DNA of 64,000 nucleotides from Streptomyces hiroshimensis. Lineage in GTDB: Bacteria > Actinomycetota > Actinomycetes > Streptomycetales > Streptomycetaceae. The position numbers were made by a program, and so were the translations under genes. The stretch covers positions 166,549 to 230,548 of the forward strand of contig NZ_BMUT01000003.1 of the NCBI RefSeq assembly GCF_014650335.1, given 5' to 3'. Of the stretch, positions 33,659 to 41,327 are shown piece after piece. Position 1 is the stretch's first letter. Each line of letters opens with the position of its first letter. The notes beneath the pieces are model-generated. The model worked only from the letters and a program-made list of their open reading frames with translations, did no database searches and was not told the origin of the DNA.

Positions 33659-34780
33659 ATGGGCGTACGACGACCCGAAGAGAGCACCTGTGTGCTGACC
33701 TACACCGTGGAGACCGACCCGGCACCGATCCAGGTCTCCCAGGGAACGACACCGGCGACGGCCACACTGCGGATCACCGTCACCAATCACCAGCAGACCC
33801 CGGTCCACGTCGAGGAGGTCCGCTTCTCCTACCCGGTGGGAAGCGGGCCCGGGGACCTGACTGCGAAACCGGACAGCGGGGTCCTCGACATCGACGACGG
33901 CCAGAAATGGGTGTTCGAGCGCGACTCCGAGACCCCGGCGTTCATCCTCCGGCCGAGGCGCCCGAACCGGCCCTTTCCCTCCAAGGACCAGGTGGAGGTG
34001 TCGATCACCGGCATCGAGGTCAACCCGGCGGTGGGCACCAGCAAGCTGACCGTCACCGAAACACTCCAGGGCGGGGGTGAGCCCCGGCAGGAGGAGTGGC
34101 CCCTGGCGAAGGTCCCGGCGGGGTTCACCGTGAGCGACTTCCGCCCCACGTACATCCTCGTCCGGAGCGGCTCCCCGGCCGAGCTGACCTGGCGGGGCAC
34201 CAGCCGGGACGGAGCCACGTACACGATGCTGCACGGCGGCGATCCCGTGGACGTCACCGGCATCCGCAACTGGCCCACGCCGAACCTGCATCGCGACACC
34301 GCGTTCGTACTCGCGGTGGAGGTGGACGTGGACGGCAACGTCGCCGAGTACGCGCTGACGACCGCCGTCACGGTCGCCCGGCCCGACCTGACCATCGGCG
34401 ACCTCACCGTCCACGGGAAGACCACGCTCACCCACCTGCCCACGGAGTTCGGCCTGGGGGAGGCGGACGAGCTCACGTACACGGCGGAGACGGACGGCTT
34501 TCTCACCGGGCAGCTCGTCACCGAGGAGGACGCACCGGGCGACGACGCCCCCACGCTCACGGTCACGGTCTCGGCCGACGGTACGGACCGGCTCACCAGC
34601 GTCCAGTCACGGCACGCACCGCCGGACCCCGAGGATCCGAGGTTCCCGGGCTCCCGGCTGACGGCCGTCGTCCCCCGGGGCGCCCGGGTGACGATCGGCC
34701 GCTCGGGCACCGCTCCGAGCCGGCACCTCCTCTCCTGGCTGCCCTTCGGTACCGGCGAACTCAAGCCCGTGGACCCCTGA
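33659..34780 (+). CDS. Beta-domain protein, second paralogue, last gene of operon
   Basis: A 373-residue protein built like the one at 30831-31973: N-terminal sandwich LTYTVETDPAPIQVSQGTTP with ATLRITVTNHQ, central domain with FRPTYILVRSGSPAELTWRG and YALTTAVTVARPDLTIGDLTV, and a C-terminal domain ending HLLSWLPFGTGELKP. Many residues at strand ends are shared, so the pair arose by duplication. ATG 33659 has GGAGGCGAGG upstream. Pairs of related beta proteins flanking a binding protein are common in multi-subunit surface structures, but function here is unknown. Confidence 0.7.
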   Translation: MGVRRPEESTCVLTYTVETDPAPIQVSQGTTPATATLRITVTNHQQTPVHVEEVRFSYPVGSGPGDLTAKPDSGVLDIDDGQKWVFERDSETPAFILRPRRPNRPFPSKDQVEVSITGIEVNPAVGTSKLTVTETLQGGGEPRQEEWPLAKVPAGFTVSDFRPTYILVRSGSPAELTWRGTSRDGATYTMLHGGDPVDVTGIRNWPTPNLHRDTAFVLAVEVDVDGNVAEYALTTAVTVARPDLTIGDLTVHGKTTLTHLPTEFGLGEADELTYTAETDGFLTGQLVTEEDAPGDDAPTLTVTVSADGTDRLTSVQSRHAPPDPEDPRFPGSRLTAVVPRGARVTIGRSGTAPSRHLLSWLPFGTGELKPVDP

Positions 34781-34817
34781 TGGCCGCACCTGCACGGAAC
34801 CGGGCCCCGCCCCGGGA

Positions 34818-34849
34818 CCGGGCGCCGGCGACGTGCGGCGCCGGCCCGG
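34818..34849 (+). terminator. GC-rich hairpin after large-protein operon
   Basis: CCGGGCGCCG can pair with CGGCG and CCCGG downstream, with a 4-base bulge and an ~8-base loop, 38 bases after the last stop of the operon. A short frame that overlaps the stop (TGATG) and covers this hairpin was not accepted as a gene. Confidence 0.4.
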
Positions 34850-35011
34850 CACTGCCCATCAGCGTCCGCGGGGCCTCGGGCGCACTGTAAGCACCGCGCG
34901 CGGTCCGAGGGATATCCGGTGCCGACACCGAAATCCACGGCTCCCTTCTCGGGGGCGACCAACACACTTCAAGGGCAGGTCAAGTTACAAAACAACGGAC
35001 CGAACGCTCAG

Positions 35012-35341
35012 TCAGGGAGCGAAGACCGCGCTGGCCAGGATCACGTGGGCGGCCGTGCCTCCGAGGATGCTCAGCAGGGCGTTGCGGCGCCACAGGTGCA
35101 GGCCGACGGTGACGGCGAGGGCGATCAGCGGGGCCAGGGTGCGTGTCTGGGTGAGGGACAGGTCGCGCAGGCAGTAGACGAGGAGGATCACCATGACGCC
35201 GGCGGGCATGCGGGTGCTGAGGTATTGGACGATGCTGCTGGCACGCAGGGGTGTGAGGGCGGCGAAGGGAAGGGCTCGCAGGCCCCAGGTGACGGCGGCG
35301 GCGACGAGGACGGCGGCGATGGCGTAGCGGGTGTCAGGCAC
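35012..35341 (-). CDS. azlD: AzlD, branched-chain amino acid exporter small subunit
   Basis: A 109-residue protein with four hydrophobic helices (AIAAVLVAAAVTWGLRALPF, RMPAGVMVILLVYCL, LAPLIALAVTVGLHLW, LLSILGGTAAHVILAS). RALPF near the N-terminus and the size are typical of AzlD/BrnE. With AzlC it exports branched-chain amino acids or methionine. It starts with GTG, overlapping the azlC stop by 8 bases. Confidence 0.9.
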   Translation of the reverse strand: MPDTRYAIAAVLVAAAVTWGLRALPFAALTPLRASSIVQYLSTRMPAGVMVILLVYCLRDLSLTQTRTLAPLIALAVTVGLHLWRRNALLSILGGTAAHVILASAVFAP

Positions 35342-36095
35342 GGGTCGGCTTCCTGCCGTTGGTGAAGTGGCGGGCCAGGAGGGCGGCGGTGAACAGGGCG
35401 AAGGCGGCCAGAAGCATCTGGCCCGGGAAGAGGAGCCGGGCGGCCAGGGCGCTGACCAGGGCGAGCGCGGGGGTGGGCAGGTCGCCGCGCAGGTCCCGGA
35501 CGGCGTCGAGGGCGAGGACCGTGAACATGGCGGTGAGGGCGAAGTCCAGGCCGGTGACGCCCTCCGGGATGAGGGAGCCGAGCAGGGCCCCGGCCACCGC
35601 GCTGACCGCCCAGTACAGGTGCAGGAAGAGCTGCAGCCACAGGATGCGCCGGCCGGGCCAGGAGCGGGCCTGTTTCCCGGTGGTCAGCGCGTACGCCTCG
35701 TCGCACAGGGCGAAGGTGGCGTACGTCTTGCCGAGGCGGCCGGTCACGCGGTGCAGGGGGAAGGACAGCGCGTAGAAGACGTGCCGGACGTTCACCATGA
35801 ACGCGGACAGCGCGATGGCGGCCAGCGGGGCCGCGGCGGTGACCATGCCGATGAGCAGGAACTCGAACGATCCGCCGAAGGCGAGCGTCGCGGACAGCCC
35901 CGCCCACCACCAGTCCAGGCCCGACTGGGTCACGAGCGCCCCGAAGGCGAGGCCGAGCGGGATGAATCCCAGGCCGGCGCCCGCGGATTCCTTGAACGCC
36001 GCACGCGCCTCGGACGGTCCGGCAGCCGGAGGGACGGGCGCAGGGGCGGGCGCAGGCCGGGAACGGCTCCCGGCAACAGCAGGGCTTATGTTCAT
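35334..36095 (-). CDS. azlC: AzlC, branched-chain amino acid exporter large subunit
   Basis: A 253-residue membrane protein with the AzlC signature: GFIPLGLAFGALVTQSGL, FGGSFEFLLIGMVTAA, NVRHVFYALSF and FALCDEAYAL are landmarks of AzlC/BrnF. A Pro/Ala-rich tail of ~30 residues precedes the first helix. It is transcribed divergently from an Lrp-type regulator, the usual arrangement for Lrp-controlled export of branched-chain amino acids. Confidence 0.92.
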   Translation of the reverse strand: MNISPAVAGSRSRPAPAPAPVPPAAGPSEARAAFKESAGAGLGFIPLGLAFGALVTQSGLDWWWAGLSATLAFGGSFEFLLIGMVTAAAPLAAIALSAFMVNVRHVFYALSFPLHRVTGRLGKTYATFALCDEAYALTTGKQARSWPGRRILWLQLFLHLYWAVSAVAGALLGSLIPEGVTGLDFALTAMFTVLALDAVRDLRGDLPTPALALVSALAARLLFPGQMLLAAFALFTAALLARHFTNGRKPTRA

Positions 36096-36145
36096 GGAGA
36101 AATTTTAGGAAGAATCCCGTCTCATATGGTTGCCGATTATCGCTC

Positions 36146-36151
36146 TATGAT
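36146..36151 (+). promoter_or_regulatory. -10 element of probably leaderless lrp transcript
   Basis: TATGAT lies exactly six bases before the GTG start of the Lrp gene, and there is no purine-rich ribosome site between them. This spacing would place the transcription start at or very near the GTG, giving a leaderless mRNA. A good -35 hexamer at normal spacing is not visible. Confidence 0.45.
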
Positions 36152-36157
36152 GGCGCT

Positions 36158-36616
36158 GTGAGCAATGAAATGGGCCTTGACGAGCTCGATCGAGAAATTT
36201 TGTTTCACCTTCGTCAGGACGGGCGGCTGACCAACGTCGAGCTGGCCAAGCGGGTCGGCCTGACCCCGCCGCCCTGCCTGCGCCGGGTCAAACGGCTGGA
36301 GGAGGCCGGCGTCATCGCCGGGTACCGGGCCGTCATCAATCCCGAGGCCATGGGCCGCGGGCTGGAGGTCCTCATCGACGTCGAGATCTACGCCCAGGAC
36401 CGTAAGAGCTTCGAGGAGTTCGAGGACACCGTGGCCTCCTACGACGAGGTCGTCGAGTTCCGCCGCATGTACGGGCGCCCCGACTACTTCATCCGCGTCG
36501 CCGTGGCGGACCACGCCGCCTACGAAGCCTTCCTCACCGGCAAGCTCAGCTGCCTGCCCGCCGTCCTCCGCCTCGAATCCCACCTGACCATGAAGAAGAT
36601 CAAGACCAACCGGTGA
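36158..36616 (+). CDS. Lrp/AsnC-family transcriptional regulator
   Basis: A 152-residue protein. The N-terminal helix-turn-helix (LDELDREILFHLRQDGRLTNVELAKRVGLT in order, then PPCLRRVKRLEEAGVI) and the C-terminal RAM ligand domain (VLIDVEIYAQD, GRPDYFIRVAVAD) are standard for AsnC/Lrp. It is divergent from azlCD with a 62-base shared promoter region and probably activates the exporter when amino acids accumulate. The GTG start appears to lack a ribosome site. The stop is 13 bases from the convergent NmrA-like gene. Confidence 0.92.
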   Translation: MSNEMGLDELDREILFHLRQDGRLTNVELAKRVGLTPPPCLRRVKRLEEAGVIAGYRAVINPEAMGRGLEVLIDVEIYAQDRKSFEEFEDTVASYDEVVEFRRMYGRPDYFIRVAVADHAAYEAFLTGKLSCLPAVLRLESHLTMKKIKTNR

Positions 36617-36629
36617 GCGCGGTGCGCGT

Positions 36630-37526
36630 CTACCCGGCCTGGCCGGTCTCCGGCCTTGCCCGGCAGGACAGTTCCCGTTCGGCTACCACCCGGAAACCGT
36701 GGGGCGGGCGACCGGTGAGGCGCTGGACGGTGTCGGTGGTACGGTCCTCGGCTCCCTCGGCGATGGCGCGGTCCATGTCGGCCAGCATCGTGGCGAAGTC
36801 GGGCGGCATCAGTGCGGCGAGCCGGTCGCGCAGGCCGTCGTAGGTCAGGTGGTGGTGGGCCACGGGGCGGCCGGTGACCTGGGTGACGATCGTGGCGATG
36901 TCGTCGTGGCTGAGTGCTTCCGGTCCGGTCAGGACCAAGTCGGCATTGGGGGCGCGGTCGTCGGTCAAGGCGTGCACGGCGACCGCGGCGATGTCGTCGG
37001 CGTCGACGAAGCCGACCCGGCCGGTTCCGGTCGCGGTCAGGATGACGCCCTGCTCGCGAATGCTGTCGGCGTGGGCGTGCGCGCCGGTGAAGTTCTGCAT
37101 GAACCAGGAGGGCCGCAGCACCGCCCACTGGTCGAACAGGCCGGGCAGGGCCTGGTGCACCGCCCCCACCGCAGGCCCGCCCTCGGGGATGGCCGAGGAG
37201 CTGAGCAGTACGGCGCGCCGCACGCCGGCGGCGCGGGCCTGCCGGAGGAAGGGCACCATGACCGCGGCCGGGTCGGGGTCACCGACGGGCGGGACGAGGT
37301 AGACACGGTCGGTTCCGTCGAGTGCGTCTCCGAAGGTGGCCGGGGCGTACCAGTCGAAGCGGACCGGTTCCGCGCCCGGGAGCGGGGTGGCCCGGCGGCC
37401 GGCGGCCTTGACACGGTGCCCGGCGGCGATCAGCTGCGCGGTGGTGCGGCGGCCGGTGGTACCGGTGGCGCCGATGACGAGAACGGCGGCGCTGCAAGCG
37501 CCGGTGGCAGTGGCAGTGGCAGTCAT
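36630..37526 (-). CDS. NmrA/SDR-family NAD(P)-binding protein
   Basis: A 298-residue atypical short-chain dehydrogenase. VLVIGATGTTGRRTTAQL holds the GxxGxxG dinucleotide motif, and AVLLSSSAIPEGG and LRPSWFMQNF are typical of the NmrA/quinone oxidoreductase-2 group. These proteins reduce quinones or act as redox sensors. The ATG overlaps the stop of the SnoaL-like gene (ATGA), and both are under the TetR operators upstream. A run of Thr-Ala residues opens the protein. Confidence 0.88.
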   Translation of the reverse strand: MTATATATGACSAAVLVIGATGTTGRRTTAQLIAAGHRVKAAGRRATPLPGAEPVRFDWYAPATFGDALDGTDRVYLVPPVGDPDPAAVMVPFLRQARAAGVRRAVLLSSSAIPEGGPAVGAVHQALPGLFDQWAVLRPSWFMQNFTGAHAHADSIREQGVILTATGTGRVGFVDADDIAAVAVHALTDDRAPNADLVLTGPEALSHDDIATIVTQVTGRPVAHHHLTYDGLRDRLAALMPPDFATMLADMDRAIAEGAEDRTTDTVQRLTGRPPHGFRVVAERELSCRARPETGQAG

Positions 37527-37951
37527 CGGGCGCTGCTCCCCGTGAAGTCCAGCCCGGGTGTGCGGACGGCGAGAGGGTTCCAGTAGTCGCGGTAGGAGGT
37601 GAACCGTCCGTCCCGGACGGTCACGACGGCGATGTAGGTCATGTCGAAGGGGATTCCTGTCGCGACCACACGGCCCACCCCGCGCATCTCGACCACGATG
37701 GTCCCGGGATCGGTGGTCTTGTGGATCTTCAGGTCGGGGAAGTCGTGCAGGTCGATGCGGTCGGGGTAGTCGTGCATGTAGGCGGCGATGGCCTCCCGCC
37801 CCTCCAACCGCTCGGGCCACCCCGGAGGAGCGAACGGGAACTCCATCACGCCGCGCTCGGCCCACAGGCCGACCCAGGCGGGAATGTCCTTGTCCAGGAG
37901 CAGGCGCAGGCTGTGGCGGTAGAGCTCCGCCGGTGAGGTGGTTGCGGGCAT
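37523..37951 (-). CDS. SnoaL/NTF2-like protein
   Basis: A 142-residue protein with the NTF2 cone fold: SPAELYRHSLRLLLDKDIPAWVGLW, then VMEFPFAPPG, AIAAYMHDYPDRI, and DMTYIAVVTVRDGRFTSYRDYWNP at the C-terminal sheet. The last segment is characteristic of SnoaL-like proteins. ATG 37951 was chosen; longer frames would read through the TetR operators. First gene of a two-gene unit with the NmrA-like protein, divergent from the TetR gene. The enzymatic activity is not predictable. Confidence 0.85.
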   Translation of the reverse strand: MPATTSPAELYRHSLRLLLDKDIPAWVGLWAERGVMEFPFAPPGWPERLEGREAIAAYMHDYPDRIDLHDFPDLKIHKTTDPGTIVVEMRGVGRVVATGIPFDMTYIAVVTVRDGRFTSYRDYWNPLAVRTPGLDFTGSSAR

Positions 37952-37974
37952 GAGGTTCTCCGTCCCGTACGATA

Positions 37975-37989
37975 CGGACCAGCGGTCCG
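37975..37989. promoter_or_regulatory. TetR operator 1
   Basis: A perfect dyad CGGACC-AGC-GGTCCG in the divergent region, 24 bases upstream of the SnoaL-like start. It shares the flanking GATA with operator 2; the centres are 33 bases apart, about three helical turns. Confidence 0.8.
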
Positions 37990-38007
37990 CTTCTTCCGGC
38001 AAAGATA

Positions 38008-38022
38008 CGGACCGCTGGTCCG
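38008..38022. promoter_or_regulatory. TetR operator 2
   Basis: A perfect dyad CGGACC-GCT-GGTCCG, 40 bases before the TetR gene start. Same half-sites as operator 1, so the repressor should bind both and control both directions. Confidence 0.8.
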
Positions 38023-38061
38023 CATCGCAACCTGAGGAACCTGAGAAACCGGAGGAATCCC

Positions 38062-38646
38062 GTGCCCGAACGCAAGCCACGCAAGGACGCAGCCCGTAAC
38101 CGGGCAGCCGTCTTCACGGCCGCCGACTCCCTCTTCGCTCAATGCCGGAGCCCCGAAGAAGTGACCATGGCCGACATCGCGGCAGCGGCAGGCGTCGGCA
38201 AGGGAACGCTCTTCCGGGCCTTCGGCGACCGCACCGCGCTGATCCGCGCGCTGTACGAGGCCCGGCTCGAACCGGTCAGGAACGCCGTCGAAGAGGGTCC
38301 GCCGCCTCTGGGTCCCGCCACCCCGCCGCTGCAGCGCGTGCCGGCCCTGCTCGACGCCGTCCTGTGCTTCAAGCTCGACAACCGCCACCTGGCGCAGGCC
38401 CTGGAGGGAACCGGCACGGACAGCCCCTACCGGACGGAGCACTACGAGCGGTGGCACACCCTGCTCCGCGACCTGCTGCAGCGCATCCCGGCGCCGGCCG
38501 ACAGTGACTTCACCGCCCACGCCCTGCTCGCCGCCACCCGGGCCGACCTCGTCGCGTACCTGACCGACGAGAAGGAGATGCCGCGCGAGGAACTGCGGGA
38601 CCGGCTGGCGAAGTTCACCGCCGGAGTCCTCGGCAGCACCACGTGA
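38062..38646 (+). CDS. TetR-family transcriptional repressor
   Basis: A 194-residue protein. The DNA-binding part is ARNRAAVFTAADSLFAQ, then VTMADIAAAAGVGKGTLFRAF (helix-turn-helix), followed by an all-helical ligand domain. The GTG start has GGAGG seven bases upstream. It is divergent from the SnoaL/NmrA pair, with two perfect 15-bp palindromes between them, so it most likely represses itself and that pair. The ligand is probably a quinone or related electrophile if the NmrA role is correct; that is inference. Confidence 0.92.
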   Translation: MPERKPRKDAARNRAAVFTAADSLFAQCRSPEEVTMADIAAAAGVGKGTLFRAFGDRTALIRALYEARLEPVRNAVEEGPPPLGPATPPLQRVPALLDAVLCFKLDNRHLAQALEGTGTDSPYRTEHYERWHTLLRDLLQRIPAPADSDFTAHALLAATRADLVAYLTDEKEMPREELRDRLAKFTAGVLGSTT

Positions 38647-38652
38647 AGTTAT

Positions 38653-38670
38653 CCGGCGAAGCTTCGCCGG
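38653..38670. terminator. Bidirectional hairpin between tetR and CGNR gene
   Basis: CCGGCGAAGCTTCGCCGG is a perfect 18-base palindrome, giving a 7- to 8-bp stem with a tiny loop, seven bases after the TetR stop and three bases beyond the stop of the convergent gene. It is a plausible shared terminator. Confidence 0.55.
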
Positions 38671-38673
38671 CGG

Positions 38674-39228
38674 TCACCCCGTGGAGCCGACGGCCGTCTT
38701 CCTGCGGGCGCGGTACGCAGCAGCCTTGATCTTGTTGCCGCAGGACTCCATGCCGCACCACTGGCGCCGTCTGCCGCGCGAGCGGTCGATGTAGACCCGG
38801 GTGCACTCGGGGTTGCCGCACTCCTTGAGCAGGGGTACGTCCGGGCCGCTCAGCAGTTCCACCACGTACCGGGCGACGGTGGACAGCGCTTCTCGCTGCG
38901 TTGCGGCCGTCCAGCGGCCGGAGTGGGTCAGCTGCGGCGCCGCAGGTGCCCTGCGGGCAGCGTCGTTGACCACGGCCAGCGCTTCGTCGTCGAAGTCCGC
39001 GCCCAGGCGCCGGGCCGTGATCAACTGGTAGGCGGCCTCCCGTACGGCCGTCGCCCGCCCCACATCGGCCTGCCGGGCGGGCGAGACGGAGTCGACGATG
39101 CCGGACTCCACGTACCACGCGTCCAGACGGTCCGGTGCCGCGAACATCTCGAATCGCGCCGTGCGGCGTGCCCGGAGCGTGGCCGCGAAATCCAGGGCCG
39201 GGTTGCCGCACACGAAGACGTGATCCAT
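38674..39228 (-). CDS. CGNR zinc-finger domain transcriptional regulator
   Basis: A 184-residue protein. The N-terminal VFVCGNPALDFAATLRAR is the start of the stress-induced (ABATE) domain, and the C-terminal CGNPECTRVYIDRSRGRRRQ followed by WCGMESCGNK is a CGNR zinc finger with four Cys. Such proteins are thought to be stress- or antibiotic-responsive DNA-binding regulators. ATG 39228 was chosen because family members begin just before the CGNPALDF-type segment; a GTG two codons upstream is also possible. It lies downstream of the ABC-F gene on the same strand, with a 148-base gap. Confidence 0.88.
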   Translation of the reverse strand: MDHVFVCGNPALDFAATLRARRTARFEMFAAPDRLDAWYVESGIVDSVSPARQADVGRATAVREAAYQLITARRLGADFDDEALAVVNDAARRAPAAPQLTHSGRWTAATQREALSTVARYVVELLSGPDVPLLKECGNPECTRVYIDRSRGRRRQWCGMESCGNKIKAAAYRARRKTAVGSTG

Positions 39229-39376
39229 GTTCACGTCACCATCTTGGCGGGTGACTATGACGCTCGCAAGGGTCGTCGGCCACAACCGGTACAGCCTGTA
39301 CAGCCGTTACAGCGACGGAACTCCCTCCGTGGCTGTCCAGGGCGATCGGGCGTGGCGCGGGCGGCGCGTCAGCGGC

Positions 39377-41020
39377 TCAGGTCTGCGGCGCTCCCGTCTC
39401 CGTCAGTTCGCCGTCGGCGACCCGCAGCCATCGGTCGACGCCGATCCGCTCCAGGAAGCGCTCGTCGTGGCTGACCACGACGAACGCGCCGCGGTAGCAC
39501 GTGAGGGCGCTCTCCAGCTGCCCCGCGCTGACCAGGTCGAGATTGTTCGTCGGCTCGTCCAGCAGCAGGAGCTGCGGGGCCGGTTCGGCGCACAGGACGC
39601 AGGCCAGGGTGGCGCGCAGGCGTTCACCGCCGGAGAGTACGCGCACGGGCAGGTGCGCTCGGGGGCCGCGGAAGAGGAAGCGCGCGAGCAGGTTCATCCG
39701 CTCCGCCTCCGGCCGGTGCGGGGCGAACACCGCGAAGTTCTCGGCCACCGTGCGGTCGGGGTCGAGCAGATCCAGGCGCTGCGACAGGGAGGCGATACGC
39801 CCGTCCGCCCGCTTGATGTTTCCGCCGTCCAGGGCCAGTTCACCGTCGATCAGCCGCAGCAGGGTGGTCTTTCCCGCGCCGTTGGGGCCGGTGAGCGCGA
39901 TGCGTTCGGGTCCGCGGATCGTGAGGTCGACGCCGTCCCCCGCGAACAGGTTCCGCTCGCCGCGGCGGATCTGCATCTGCTCGCCCAGGACGACGGTGCG
40001 TCCGGCGGGAACGTCCGTGTCGGGCAGTTCCAGGACGAGCCGCTGCTCGTCCCGCAGGGCACGCCCCGCTTCGTCGAGCCTGGCCTGCGCCTCGTGCAGG
40101 CGGCCGGCGTGCATCTGGCCCGCCCGGCCGGCGGATTCCTGGGCGCCGCGCTTCATGTTCCCGGCGAAGATGCGCGGCAGGCCGGCGCTCTTGAGGTTGC
40201 GGGCGGCGTTGCTCGCGCGGCGCTCGGCCCGTTCCCGGGCCTGCTGCATCTCGCGCTTCTCCCGCTTCAGCTCCTGTTCGGCGTTGCGTACGTTCTTCTC
40301 CGCGACGTCCCGCTCGGCCCGTACGGCCTGCTCGTATTGAGTGAAGTTGCCCCCGTACGAGCGGAGTTCACCGCGATCGAGTTCGGCGATGCGCTCCATG
40401 CGGTCCAGCAGGGCCCGGTCGTGGCTCACGACCAGCAGGCTGCCGTTCCAGTCCGAGAGCACGTCGTAGAGGTTGTGGCGGGCTTCGAGGTCGAGGTTGT
40501 TGGTGGGTTCGTCCAGCAGCAGTACGTCGGGGCGCTTGAGCAGCTGTGCTGCCAGCCCGAGGCTGACGATCTGGCCGCCGCTGAGCGTGCCCAGGGTCCG
40601 GTCGAGGGCGAGATGGGCGAGGCCGAGCCGGTCGAGCTGGGCCCGGGTGCGCTCCTCGATGTCCCAGTCGTCGCCGATGGCCGTGAAGTGTTCCTCGCTC
40701 ACGTCGCCGGACTCGACGGCGTCGATGGCGCGGATCACCGCGTCGACGCCCAGGACCTCGGCCACCGTCGGCTCACCGGTCAAAGGGAGGTTCTGCGGAA
40801 GGTAGCCGATCGAGCCGTTCACGTTCAACACGCCTGCCGCGGGGCGCAGTTCACCGGCGATCAGCTTCAGCAGGGTGCTCTTGCCGGAGCCGTTGGGTGC
40901 CACGAGCCCCGTACGGCCGGCGCCGACGGTGAAGGACAGGCCCTCGAAGACAAGGGTGTCGTCGGGCCAGGAGAAGGCCAGCTGGGAGCAGGTGACGGAA
41001 GCGGCCGAAGTGACAGACAT
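39377..41020 (-). CDS. ABC-F family ATPase (ribosome protection type)
   Basis: A 547-residue protein with two ABC domains and no membrane segment. Domain 1 has Walker A PNGSGKST, signature LSGGQ and Walker B LLLDEPTNN; domain 2 has PNGAGKTT, signature LSGGE and LLLDEPTNN. Between them is the long charged linker (ERDVAEKNVRNAEQELKREK onward) that reaches into the ribosome in ABC-F proteins. Actinobacterial members include macrolide and lincosamide self-resistance factors such as TlrC/OleB types. ATG 41020 has GAGGT eight bases upstream. The nearest antibiotic clusters make a polyene or azole peptide, so what it protects against is not clear. Confidence 0.9.
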   Translation of the reverse strand: MSVTSAASVTCSQLAFSWPDDTLVFEGLSFTVGAGRTGLVAPNGSGKSTLLKLIAGELRPAAGVLNVNGSIGYLPQNLPLTGEPTVAEVLGVDAVIRAIDAVESGDVSEEHFTAIGDDWDIEERTRAQLDRLGLAHLALDRTLGTLSGGQIVSLGLAAQLLKRPDVLLLDEPTNNLDLEARHNLYDVLSDWNGSLLVVSHDRALLDRMERIAELDRGELRSYGGNFTQYEQAVRAERDVAEKNVRNAEQELKREKREMQQARERAERRASNAARNLKSAGLPRIFAGNMKRGAQESAGRAGQMHAGRLHEAQARLDEAGRALRDEQRLVLELPDTDVPAGRTVVLGEQMQIRRGERNLFAGDGVDLTIRGPERIALTGPNGAGKTTLLRLIDGELALDGGNIKRADGRIASLSQRLDLLDPDRTVAENFAVFAPHRPEAERMNLLARFLFRGPRAHLPVRVLSGGERLRATLACVLCAEPAPQLLLLDEPTNNLDLVSAGQLESALTCYRGAFVVVSHDERFLERIGVDRWLRVADGELTETGAPQT

Positions 41021-41327
41021 GGGGATGACCTCGCGAGAGACAGAGGGCAGGCCCGCTCTGCGAGGAAACCGCTGTACGGAATTCGCCACGCGAAAGACAC
41101 TGCCCCTGAGACAGGGAAAGAGGGGACGACGAGATGACCACGACGGCGGCACTGCCAAGAGTGCGCCTGCCGGTGGTCGATCAGATCCGGGTATCACCCG
41201 GAGATGTCGTCGTCACCCGCCATGTCTGGAACTCCTCCGCGAAAGATCAATTACCGGGGCAACGGTATCAGGCTCCGTGCGGTCGCCCGCAAGCCCTTTT
41301 CTTCAGAGCACCAGGTCCCACGATTGC
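41021..41327. other. Leader region of ABC-F gene and adjacent spacer
   Basis: A 307-base stretch between the ABC-F start and the stop of the hydrolase gene upstream. On the transcribed strand an imperfect hairpin (CAGA/TCTG and GGGC/GCCC arms, 41041-41060) lies ~20 bases before the ABC-F start. Two short frames begin at 41100 (GTG) and 41141 (ATG) but run into the ABC-F gene. This may be a regulatory leader; the evidence is weak. Confidence 0.4.

Noticed and set aside
34780..34890. Short + strand frame (36 codons) starting in the stop of the operon's last gene (TGATG)
   Set aside because: Composition is Ala/Pro/Arg-rich without domain features, and it covers the likely terminator hairpin; no independent support.
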